A stretch of 64,000 bases of DNA from Roseivirga sp. 4D4. Lineage in GTDB: Bacteria; Bacteroidota; Bacteroidia; Cytophagales; Cyclobacteriaceae. The DNA is taken from assembly GCF_001747095.1 (NCBI RefSeq), contig NZ_MDGP01000001.1, positions 2,029,001-2,093,000 on the forward strand, in the 5' to 3' direction. The translations under genes were made by a program, and so were the position numbers. Shown here in pieces: positions 41,461 to 49,018 of this stretch (the stretch's first letter is position 1; each line of letters begins with the position of its first letter). The notes under the pieces were generated by a model. It was not told the origin of the DNA and ran no database searches. It saw only the letters and a list, made by a program, of their open reading frames with translations.

Positions 41461-43880
41461 TTTTTGAAAAATTTAAATAGTGAACGTTTTTCGTTCAATT
41501 TCTCTTCATCAGAGTAATACCCCGAGCCGTAGCTACCGTAGCCGTAACCATAGCCATAGCCGTAACCATAACCATAGCCGTAACCATAACCATAGCCATA
41601 GCCTCTATTGACCTTGAAATCATTTAAAAGTAAAGTTGCATTCTTAACTAGATCTTTATTGGTAATATCATTTAAAAAGGGGAATACCTGCTTAGCTGTG
41701 TAATTCTGTCTGACAACAAAAATATTTAGGTCTGCCAAGGAAGTAAGGTTAAAAGTATCAGCCACTATACCTACAGGTGGAGTATCTATCACCACATGAT
41801 CATAACTTTCTTTCAAATATGCTATCAAATCCCTGAGTTGATCTGAAATTAGGAGTTCAGCAGGATTCGGAGGTACCGGCCCCGCAGCTATTAAATCAAG
41901 ATTCTCGTAATCAGTGGCCTGAATAATTTTTTCTCTACTAACGAAACCAGCCAAATAGTTCGAGACCCCAAAATCATTCGTAAGGCCAAAGTCATTGAAT
42001 AACTTAGGCTTCCTTAGATCTAGGCCTATTAAAACGGTCTTCTTACCAGATAAAGCGAGCATCGAGGCAAGATTCAGAGAACAGAAGGATTTACCTTCCC
42101 CTGATGCATTTGAGGTAACTAGAATTGTCTTTATAGCCTTCTCGCGGCCAAAGAAGGCCATATTTGACCTGATTGCCCTAAAAGACTCCGACATGATTGA
42201 TTTTGGGTGTTCTAAAATTGTCAAATTTCCATCGTATTTATTATGTCCTATCATTCCGATTATTGGAATTTGAGTATACTTCTCTATTTGTTTTCGGAAT
42301 TCTATCTTATCATTCAACAATTCTCTTATGACCAAAAAGACTAATGGAATGGCCAAACCTAGACCAGCTCCTAGAACATAATTAAAAGGTTTATTTGGGA
42401 ATATTGAACCTACATTACCGGTCGCTAAATCCACCACTTGGGCATTGGCCTCATTACTTGCTTTTGAAATACCGGACTCTGCTCTTTTCTCACTAAAGAA
42501 ACTATACATACGCACATAGACATCATAAATTCTCTGAATATCACTGAGTCTGCGTTGCTTTTCGGGGTAGTTCTTGAAATCCGCATTTGATCTGAGAATC
42601 TCGGCATCTAAAATTTCAATTTCACTCCTAAGATCATTGATCTGTATCTCAGCGGTATTTCTTATCAAATTAACTAAACTTGTAATCTCAAAGTCCTTGG
42701 CCTTTACCAACTCATTAATTGGAGACAAGTTTTCTAGCAAGTCGTTTTTCTCAATTAGAAGCTGCTGTAGTCTACTGATATAACTGTTCAAATTTGTGTT
42801 TTGTGTTACAGAAATCGGTATGAAGACTTTTTGATAATTGGCAGTATCATTCAAAAACTCCAAGTTTTCTGATAAAGACCTTAAGGAAGCCTTGGCAATT
42901 TCTCTCTCTCCTTCAAGTCGAGTTAATTTGGCTAAGACTTTGTCACCGATGTTATCTAAAGTCAAAGTTTTCTCCTGAACTTTCACCTTATCTAATTGAC
43001 CCTCATAAAGGGACAGCGTGTCATCCAAAACGTTGAGCTCACGATTGATATAATCTATCGTCTTATCAGCCAACTCATTCTTCCTGTCTAATTCCTGATC
43101 TCGATAAGCACTCATAATCTCATTAATAAACCTTGCTCCTTTTCTAGGTTCACTATGAGTTAATTTTAGGACGGCAATGGTGGTAAACTCTCTCAAAAAG
43201 GTCACATTTAACCTCTTATTCCACTCCTTGACTAGGCTTTCTTTATCGCGAAACCGAAATGTATAACTCTTACCTGTCAAAGAACTAGACTTATTAAAAA
43301 ACATAGAAAAACTGTAGCCATCAGTTTCTATCAGACTATTTGGCGGATACAAGGTACTTTCTTCATGTCCATCATCATTAGCAAGTGTCAACCTAAATTG
43401 ATTATTGTCATAAAAAGTGATAAGAAACTCGCGATTATATAGCTGACTGTGGTTTTCAGTCTTGATTATTTCAAAAGGCAATGTATTGTACTCTTCTATT
43501 GACTTAATTCGGCCCTTAGAAAAGTACTCGATATCAAAATCTAATGAGTCTATTGCCGCCCTTGTGATCCCCTCACTTCTCAAAACCTCCAACTCATTTA
43601 AAAAATTAGCCGCGAAACCACCACCAATGAAATCTTGCAGAAAGTTAGATGCTATATTAGGATTAGTCTCTGGAATTAAGATTGAACCTCTGACAGAAAA
43701 TCGCTCAGTGGTGTACCTGTGGTAGGTGAACATTATAAGTAAACCCAGCAGAATCGAAATGAGTATTAATGGCCAATTTCGAACTACTTTGATCAGAATC
43801 AATATTGGGTCGATGGCTTGACTGGAACCTGAACTAGGCCCACTTTGGAAATCATCTAAAGAATCAAATTCGCTTGCCAT
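41457..43880 (-). CDS. wzc: Wzc-like polysaccharide co-polymerase / BY tyrosine kinase with GY-repeat tail
   Basis: 807 residues. Wzz domain with a first TM helix at ~residues 36-52 and a second at ~500-520, a long coiled-coil periplasmic part between, then the cytoplasmic BY-kinase: Walker A SGEGKSFCSLNLA with Lys597, Walker A' VLIGLDLRKP, Walker B VVIDTPPVG. The C-terminus is exceptional: residues 760-781 are eleven Gly-Tyr pairs, followed by GSYGSGYYSDEEK and a basic end. These tyrosines would be the autophosphorylation cluster controlling polymer length and export. Overlaps the Wzm gene (TTGA). ATG start, 19 bases after the upstream stop. Confidence 0.94.
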   Translation of the reverse strand: MASEFDSLDDFQSGPSSGSSQAIDPILILIKVVRNWPLILISILLGLLIMFTYHRYTTERFSVRGSILIPETNPNIASNFLQDFIGGGFAANFLNELEVLRSEGITRAAIDSLDFDIEYFSKGRIKSIEEYNTLPFEIIKTENHSQLYNREFLITFYDNNQFRLTLANDDGHEESTLYPPNSLIETDGYSFSMFFNKSSSLTGKSYTFRFRDKESLVKEWNKRLNVTFLREFTTIAVLKLTHSEPRKGARFINEIMSAYRDQELDRKNELADKTIDYINRELNVLDDTLSLYEGQLDKVKVQEKTLTLDNIGDKVLAKLTRLEGEREIAKASLRSLSENLEFLNDTANYQKVFIPISVTQNTNLNSYISRLQQLLIEKNDLLENLSPINELVKAKDFEITSLVNLIRNTAEIQINDLRSEIEILDAEILRSNADFKNYPEKQRRLSDIQRIYDVYVRMYSFFSEKRAESGISKASNEANAQVVDLATGNVGSIFPNKPFNYVLGAGLGLAIPLVFLVIRELLNDKIEFRKQIEKYTQIPIIGMIGHNKYDGNLTILEHPKSIMSESFRAIRSNMAFFGREKAIKTILVTSNASGEGKSFCSLNLASMLALSGKKTVLIGLDLRKPKLFNDFGLTNDFGVSNYLAGFVSREKIIQATDYENLDLIAAGPVPPNPAELLISDQLRDLIAYLKESYDHVVIDTPPVGIVADTFNLTSLADLNIFVVRQNYTAKQVFPFLNDITNKDLVKNATLLLNDFKVNRGYGYGYGYGYGYGYGYGYGYGYGSYGSGYYSDEEKLNEKRSLFKFFKN
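41538..41603 (-). repeat. Hexanucleotide coding repeat (11 units) in wzc
   Basis: Eleven in-frame units of a degenerate hexamer (read on the minus strand: GG[C/T]TA[C/T]) encode (Gly-Tyr)11. Only third-codon-position C/T changes separate the units, so slippage would add or remove whole Gly-Tyr pairs without frameshift. The mixed C/T use at Tyr and Gly codons argues against very recent expansion of one unit. Confidence 0.95.
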
Positions 43881-43899
43881 TTTAGTTTGTCAATGTCTG

Positions 43900-44739
43900 T
43901 TATCGCGTCAAGACTCCAATGATAACAGCAGTACCTGATATCACACTAATGATAGTCGCGAAAGTCTGGAGTGCTGTCTCTCCAGTCCCTAACTCTCTTA
44001 TTTTCAGGGGTGGTACATAGATAATATCATCGGGTTGAATGAAAAAGTATTCTGTATTAATAAACTCTCTTCCAGTCACATCAATCTCATGAATTCTAAT
44101 CCCTTCTGGATATTGGCGTAGGATACTCACATGACTTCTATCTGCATTAATTGTAAGGTCTCCGGAAGCCGCGATAGCTTCAAGAAGATTCACTTCATAC
44201 TGCCGAATCAGGTTTGGTCCAACACCATTTACCTCTCCATAAATCGTATAAGGAATACCGCTCAACTTTACACCCACTAAAATATCTGTAACACCATCTT
44301 TTTCTCTTATTTGTCGCTCAATTTCATATTTCAATTCTGAAGTAGTCAATCCTGAGGCTTTAACCCTGCCAAGAGCGTTAATTTCAATATTACCTTCCTT
44401 ATCTACATTATAACCTGTTAAATAAGGATCGAGACCTCCTCCTGCTCCTGCTCCATTATTGCCCTGAGCATTTATACCTGAGTTTGGGCGAGCAAAAATT
44501 GGGTAGTACTTTTCAACAGCCTCTTCAACGCCACTATAAAAGTTGATCAATAAAATATCATTTGGTTGCAACCTATAGTCTATTCTTTTAAGTGCGATTA
44601 ATGAATCGTTCACTAATTTTGGGTTTAATTCTTTATTCTGAAGGTATAGCACTTTTTCATTAGGAATACAGCCACTTGCTAGAAAAAGGATAAATAGGAA
44701 ACCGACTACTAATTTTAGTTCAGATTTTTTCTTTGTCAT
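43900..44739 (-). CDS. wza: Wza-like outer-membrane polysaccharide export lipoprotein
   Basis: 279 residues with a lipoprotein signal: a basic N-terminus, a hydrophobic stretch and lipobox LASGC (Cys lipidation). The mature protein has the Poly_export domain (NDILLINFYSG, then VDKEGNIEINALGRVKASG, typical of export proteins) and an SLBB domain (IYGEVNGVGPNLI). It ends in a hydrophobic segment (ATIISVISGTAVIIGVL) that could insert in the outer membrane. It forms the outer-membrane part of the export channel and pairs with Wzc. ATGA overlap with kdsA upstream. Confidence 0.92.
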   Translation of the reverse strand: MTKKKSELKLVVGFLFILFLASGCIPNEKVLYLQNKELNPKLVNDSLIALKRIDYRLQPNDILLINFYSGVEEAVEKYYPIFARPNSGINAQGNNGAGAGGGLDPYLTGYNVDKEGNIEINALGRVKASGLTTSELKYEIERQIREKDGVTDILVGVKLSGIPYTIYGEVNGVGPNLIRQYEVNLLEAIAASGDLTINADRSHVSILRQYPEGIRIHEIDVTGREFINTEYFFIQPDDIIYVPPLKIRELGTGETALQTFATIISVISGTAVIIGVLTR

Positions 44740-45581
44740 TCAACTGAGTTTTGAGCTTTTTGGCCTAGTTCAAAGGCTTGCATACTCATTGTTAGAAAAT
44801 CATTCATCTTATGCAGAGGAATCATATTTGGTCCGTCACTTAAAGCAACTTTTGGATCAGGGTGCGTCTCGATAAAGAACCCATCAACTCCTGCTGCGCC
44901 AGCCGCTCTAGCCAAGTACGGGGCAAACTCTTTTTGACCTCCAGAACTTCCACCAGCACCACCTGGTTGCTGAACGCTATGCGTGACATCAAAAATTACG
45001 GGAGCATATTGTCTCATAGTTGGCAGTGCTCTCATATCAACAACCAAATTGTGGTAACCAAAAGAAGCCCCTCTTTCTGTTAGGCAAACCTTGTCATTTC
45101 CTGTAGACTTGACCTTGTTGACTGCATACTGCATGTCTTCTGGCGCCATAAACTGTCCACGTTTAATTTTCACTGTTTTACCTGTCTCTCCTGCTGCTAC
45201 CAATAAATCCGTTTGTCTGCATAAATAAGCCGGAATTTGCAATGCTTGCGCCACGTCACTCACAGGTTTTGCCTGATTAGGCTCGTGAATGTCGGTGACT
45301 ATTGGAAGGTCAAATTCGCGTCTAATCCTGTCTAGTACGCTTAACCCTTCGTCCAACCCTACTGATCTGTATGAATTTACTGAAGTTCGGTTGGCTTTGT
45401 CAAATGATGCCTTAAATATATACTGAATATCCAGCCGTTCACAAGTTTCTTTAAGGCTTTCCGCAACCCTTGCGCATACGTCATAACTCTCGATTGCGCA
45501 TGGCCCTGAGAACAAGACCATTTTACCTTTGCCAAGTGATATTTTGTCTGTTATCTGAAAGCCTTCCTTAAAAATCTCCAT
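44736..45581 (-). CDS. kdsA: 3-deoxy-8-phosphooctulonate (Kdo-8-P) synthase
   Basis: 281 residues. Condenses arabinose-5-phosphate and PEP to Kdo-8-phosphate. Family landmarks: LFSGPCAIESYDV at the N-terminus, FKASFDKANRTSVNSYRS, TDIHEPNQAK, IPAYLCRQTDLLVAA, KIKRGQFMAP, DVTHSVQQPGG and FIETHPDPKVALSDGPN. Length normal. It lies immediately after kdsC (14-base overlap), an arrangement frequent in Bacteroidota. It may serve LPS Kdo rather than the glycan of this locus. Confidence 0.96.
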   Translation of the reverse strand: MEIFKEGFQITDKISLGKGKMVLFSGPCAIESYDVCARVAESLKETCERLDIQYIFKASFDKANRTSVNSYRSVGLDEGLSVLDRIRREFDLPIVTDIHEPNQAKPVSDVAQALQIPAYLCRQTDLLVAAGETGKTVKIKRGQFMAPEDMQYAVNKVKSTGNDKVCLTERGASFGYHNLVVDMRALPTMRQYAPVIFDVTHSVQQPGGAGGSSGGQKEFAPYLARAAGAAGVDGFFIETHPDPKVALSDGPNMIPLHKMNDFLTMSMQAFELGQKAQNSVE

Positions 45582-46116
45582 TGCTTGTTAAGTCATTGAT
45601 TATTTGATCATAATAGCCTTGACTGTAGAGCACAAGGTCCGCCAATTCTCTTAAGACTCCTTTACCGCCCTCCACTTTTGTGATATGATCAACATATTTC
45701 TTTACTGCATTATGACCATCGGCTGGTGTGGTACTTAATCCACAGTTAACTAAGATTGGTAGATCGTTGATGTCGTCACCAACATAGGCCACCTCATCCT
45801 TTGACAACTTGAACTCGTCAAGTACTTTCTTGAATACGTCAACCTTGTTTTCGATTCCATGATGATGGAAATCAATCTTGAGTTCATTACATCGATTTCT
45901 GACCACTTGTGAATCACGGCCAGTGATTACTCCTGTGAGGATATTGAATTCTCTCAGGTACTTGATGATTTGTCCGTCCTTTACATTGAACCTTTTGTAC
46001 TCCTGACCAGCATTATCATAGATAATACCCCCATCTGTCAGTACACCATCAACATCAAAGATGATTAGCTTAATTCGCTTTGCCTTTTCAAGAATTTCAG
46101 GCGAGATGTCCTTCAT
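45568..46116 (-). CDS. kdsC: Kdo-8-phosphate phosphatase (KdsC)
   Basis: 182 residues in the KdsC subfamily of HAD phosphatases lacking a cap domain. Motif I is IIFDVDGVLTDGGI, motif II GVITGRDSQVV, and motif IV YVGDDINDLPIL. It removes the phosphate from Kdo-8-P before CMP activation. I set the start at ATG 46116 because it gives the usual KdsC N-terminus; an open frame up to 46185 is not conserved-looking. First gene of the minus-strand locus, read divergently from the penicillin acylase gene. Confidence 0.93.
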   Translation of the reverse strand: MKDISPEILEKAKRIKLIIFDVDGVLTDGGIIYDNAGQEYKRFNVKDGQIIKYLREFNILTGVITGRDSQVVRNRCNELKIDFHHHGIENKVDVFKKVLDEFKLSKDEVAYVGDDINDLPILVNCGLSTTPADGHNAVKKYVDHITKVEGGKGVLRELADLVLYSQGYYDQIINDLTSNGDF

Positions 46117-46129
46117 ATTATGATTTAAA

Positions 46130-46137
46130 CAAAAGTA
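46130..46137 (-). promoter_or_regulatory. Candidate promoter of the polysaccharide locus (-7 box TACTTTTG)
   Basis: On the minus strand TACTTTTG fits TAnnTTTG exactly, 13 bases before the kdsC start; a loose TTGG lies at about the right -33 distance. It is the only consensus-like -7 box I found directly before the first gene of the 35-gene series, so it may drive the locus or at least its first part. Confidence 0.5.
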
Positions 46138-46238
46138 AAAGGAAATTCCAGTTTGACCCAATAACAGACAATAGGATATCTTCATAATGTGTCGCTGCCG
46201 AATTTATTATATTAACGACTGTATCTCTTTCTCAGACC

Positions 46239-48659
46239 ATGAAGCAATTTAAATTCATATTATCCTTAGTGTTGACTATTGCCATTTTCTATGGCATGGA
46301 CAACAAGTTTGGATCCATCCCTCCTATCGGTAAATTCCTAAATCCTTATACTGGGGTTTGGCAAAATGAGACATCAACTGAGGGCTTTCAAGACCTACAA
46401 AATCTTGAAGGGCTTTCTCAGCCTGTTAATGTTCATTATGATCAAGCACTTATTCCTCACGTATTTGCTCAAAATGATCGGGACCTCTATCGGGCTCAAG
46501 GATATATAACGGCACAGCACAGACTCTGGCAATTGGAGTTTCAAACACATGCTTCAGCTGGGCGCTTATCTGAGATTGTAGGCAGTGCTGCTTTGGATTT
46601 TGATCGTGGGCAACGAAGAAAAGGGATGGTTTTCGGTGCTGAAAATGCCCTCAAAACGATGCAAGAGTTTCCAGAGCTAGTCAAAAACCTTGAAGCTTAT
46701 AGAGATGGAGTCAATAGCTATATAGAAAACCTCTCTCCTGCCGACTACCCACTTGAATACAAGCTACTGGACTACCAGCCTGAACCATGGACATTGAAGA
46801 AGACGGCCTTACTGCTTATGTATATGACAGACATGTTGGCTGGGGGTGAATCTGATTTGGAATACACCAATTTTCTTAAGAAGTACGGTCAAGAAAGGTT
46901 TGACCTATTCTTTCCAGACTTTTATGATGTCAATGATCCTGTGATACCCTCTGAAAGAAATTGGGAGGATTTTGGGGAAGTTGAAGTGCCTGAAGTACCA
47001 GAGGGTGAGCTACCAAAAGAATATGTCTCTGGCCTGTTACCCAAACCACATCCTGACAATGGAAGCAATAACTGGGCGGTTGGACCAGACAAATCGTATT
47101 CTGGCAATCCCATCTTGGCCAATGATCCTCATTTGGGACTCAACCTTCCATCCATCTGGTATGCCATGCAACTCGCGACACCAGAAAAAAACACCTTCGG
47201 AGTAACTCTTCCTGGAGCGGCAGGCATAGTCATTGGGTTTAACAACGACATCTCTTGGGGGGTAACCAATGCTACTCGTGATGTAAAAGATTGGTACAAA
47301 ATCAATTTTGAAGACGAATCAAGAGACAGATATCGACACCGAGATGCTTGGGCAAATACGGATAAAAAGATTGAGGAAATCATAGTGCGAGGCGGAGAAA
47401 CTTATTACGATACAGTTGTTTATACACATCATGGCCCAGTGACTTATGATGCCAGCTTTTCTGGAAATAAAGAGCTGATCGGTTATGCCATGAAATGGGC
47501 GGGGCATCTTGGCGGTAATAATCAGCAGACACTGCTTGAACTAAATAAAGCCAAGAATTATGACGAGTATAAGTCGGCACTTAAGCATTTCGTTGCGCCA
47601 GCGCAGAATTTCATTTTCTCATCTCGAGAAGGAGATATAGCACTTTGGGTTCAAGGTAAATTCCCCAACAAGTGGAAAGGTCAAGGGAAATTTCTATTAG
47701 ACGGGAACAATCCCGATCATGACTGGAGAGCCTTTATCCCCCAAGAACACAATGCGCATATCAAAAACCCTAAGAGAGGCTTTGTCAGCTCTGCCAATCA
47801 GCATCCCACTGATGCTTCATACCCTTATTATGTTTTCAATGATGGATATGAGGCTTATAGAAATCGAGTAATCAATGACTTTTTCAGGTCAAGAGAAAAG
47901 TTTGACGTGCAAGACTTCAAGGACCTTCACAACAACAATTACAATTTGAAGGCAGCCGAACTATTGCCACATATGATAGCAAACATTGACATCACTCAAC
48001 TCAGCCCTGAGGAAGAAAAGCTATTCGGTGAAGTATCTAGCTGGAACTATTACAATGACATTGACAAAAATGGCGCGACAATTTGGGAACGCTGGTGGAT
48101 AAGAATCAGAAATATGGTCTGGGATGAGCTCGCAGAAGATGATGTCGACATGCCCTACCCCTTTGCCTATCAAACCATTTATTTGCTGAAGAACAACCCT
48201 GAGGATAAGTTTATGGACATTATGGAAACGGATAAAGTTGAAACTGCAAACGATCTTTTCCTTTTAAGTTTTAAAGAAGCTGCCAAAGACATTAAGAACT
48301 GGAAAGAAAATAATGAAGGTTTTAACTGGGGTGACTACAAGTCTACTTATGTAGGTCATATTCTTCAGGCCTTACCGGCATTCTCAAGGTTCAATTTACC
48401 AATTGGAGGGAACAGTGGAATTGTCAATGCGACAAGTCGAAATCATGGGCCCTCCTGGCGAATGATAGTCGAGATGTCAGACCCACCAAAAGCTCTAGGC
48501 ATATACCCTGGTGGGCAATCGGGCAACCCTGGCAGTAAATACTATGACAATTTTGTCGACACATGGGCCAATGGAGAGTATTTGGAAATTCTCTTCATGC
48601 AAGACGAGTCTAATACGAGTGGAATCATGTTCTCACAAACTTTAACACCGAAACAATGA
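46239..48659 (+). CDS. Penicillin acylase-family (Ntn) hydrolase
   Basis: 806 residues. An N-terminal hydrophobic segment (residues ~5-19) acts as export signal or anchor. The A-chain-like part (to ~275) is followed by NGSNNWAVGP, in which Ser276 would become the N-terminal nucleophile after autoproteolysis, and by GNPILANDPHLGLNLPSIWY, typical of the family. The B chain contains the conserved region GDIALWVQGKFP and a final GGNSGIVNATSRNHGPSWR. Members hydrolyse penicillins, N-acyl-homoserine lactones or other N-acyl amides; the substrate is not visible. Probably periplasmic. It overlaps the downstream small membrane protein gene (ATGA). Confidence 0.93.
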   Translation: MKQFKFILSLVLTIAIFYGMDNKFGSIPPIGKFLNPYTGVWQNETSTEGFQDLQNLEGLSQPVNVHYDQALIPHVFAQNDRDLYRAQGYITAQHRLWQLEFQTHASAGRLSEIVGSAALDFDRGQRRKGMVFGAENALKTMQEFPELVKNLEAYRDGVNSYIENLSPADYPLEYKLLDYQPEPWTLKKTALLLMYMTDMLAGGESDLEYTNFLKKYGQERFDLFFPDFYDVNDPVIPSERNWEDFGEVEVPEVPEGELPKEYVSGLLPKPHPDNGSNNWAVGPDKSYSGNPILANDPHLGLNLPSIWYAMQLATPEKNTFGVTLPGAAGIVIGFNNDISWGVTNATRDVKDWYKINFEDESRDRYRHRDAWANTDKKIEEIIVRGGETYYDTVVYTHHGPVTYDASFSGNKELIGYAMKWAGHLGGNNQQTLLELNKAKNYDEYKSALKHFVAPAQNFIFSSREGDIALWVQGKFPNKWKGQGKFLLDGNNPDHDWRAFIPQEHNAHIKNPKRGFVSSANQHPTDASYPYYVFNDGYEAYRNRVINDFFRSREKFDVQDFKDLHNNNYNLKAAELLPHMIANIDITQLSPEEEKLFGEVSSWNYYNDIDKNGATIWERWWIRIRNMVWDELAEDDVDMPYPFAYQTIYLLKNNPEDKFMDIMETDKVETANDLFLLSFKEAAKDIKNWKENNEGFNWGDYKSTYVGHILQALPAFSRFNLPIGGNSGIVNATSRNHGPSWRMIVEMSDPPKALGIYPGGQSGNPGSKYYDNFVDTWANGEYLEILFMQDESNTSGIMFSQTLTPKQ

Positions 48660-49018
48660 AAAGCGCACTATCAAACTTTATTCTTACTATAGTTCTCGCC
48701 CTGGTGCTTTCCTTGTTTTTACCTTGGTGGTCTATCATGCTGGCAGCATTTATATCTAGTGCAATCGTTCGCTTAAGAAAAGCATCTGCATTCTTTGTTC
48801 CCTTCTTAGCAATAGCCGTATTTTGGATAATATACGCCTGGTTATTGAGCAGCGCGAACGACTTCATTTTAGCTAAAAAGGTAGCAGTACTACTTAGTCT
48901 TGGAGGAAATGCCTTGGTGCTAATTTTGGTCACAGGGGTCGTTGGCGGACTTGCTGCAGGGGTTGCAGGAGTTTTTGGCAACCAATGCCGGGCAATTTTT
49001 AGCCAGAACGATCAATGA
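48656..49018 (+). CDS. Small integral membrane protein
   Basis: 120 residues with four likely membrane helices (residues ~6-24, 26-42, 44-62, 76-105), the last glycine-rich (VVGGLAAGVAGVFG). No family recognised. It is clearly translated: the start overlaps the penicillin acylase stop as ATGA and its stop overlaps the start of the SerB/SerA fusion gene (ATGA), so all three are translationally coupled. An opposite-strand frame over the same bases has no such signals. Function unknown. Confidence 0.82.
   Translation: MKSALSNFILTIVLALVLSLFLPWWSIMLAAFISSAIVRLRKASAFFVPFLAIAVFWIIYAWLLSSANDFILAKKVAVLLSLGGNALVLILVTGVVGGLAAGVAGVFGNQCRAIFSQNDQ

Noticed and set aside
41538-41603. Short repeats as a CRISPR array or tandem satellite
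   Set aside because: The 6-bp units are in frame, have no spacers and encode Gly-Tyr pairs at the end of a BY-kinase.
45568-46185. Longer start (46185) of kdsC
   Set aside because: The extra 23 residues are not KdsC-like and would cover the candidate promoter; the ATG at 46116 fits the family.
48625-48981. Minus-strand frame of 118 codons opposite the small membrane protein
   Set aside because: Extends over the end of the acylase gene, has no coupling signals and its start is unsupported; the plus-strand frame has ATGA overlaps at both ends.
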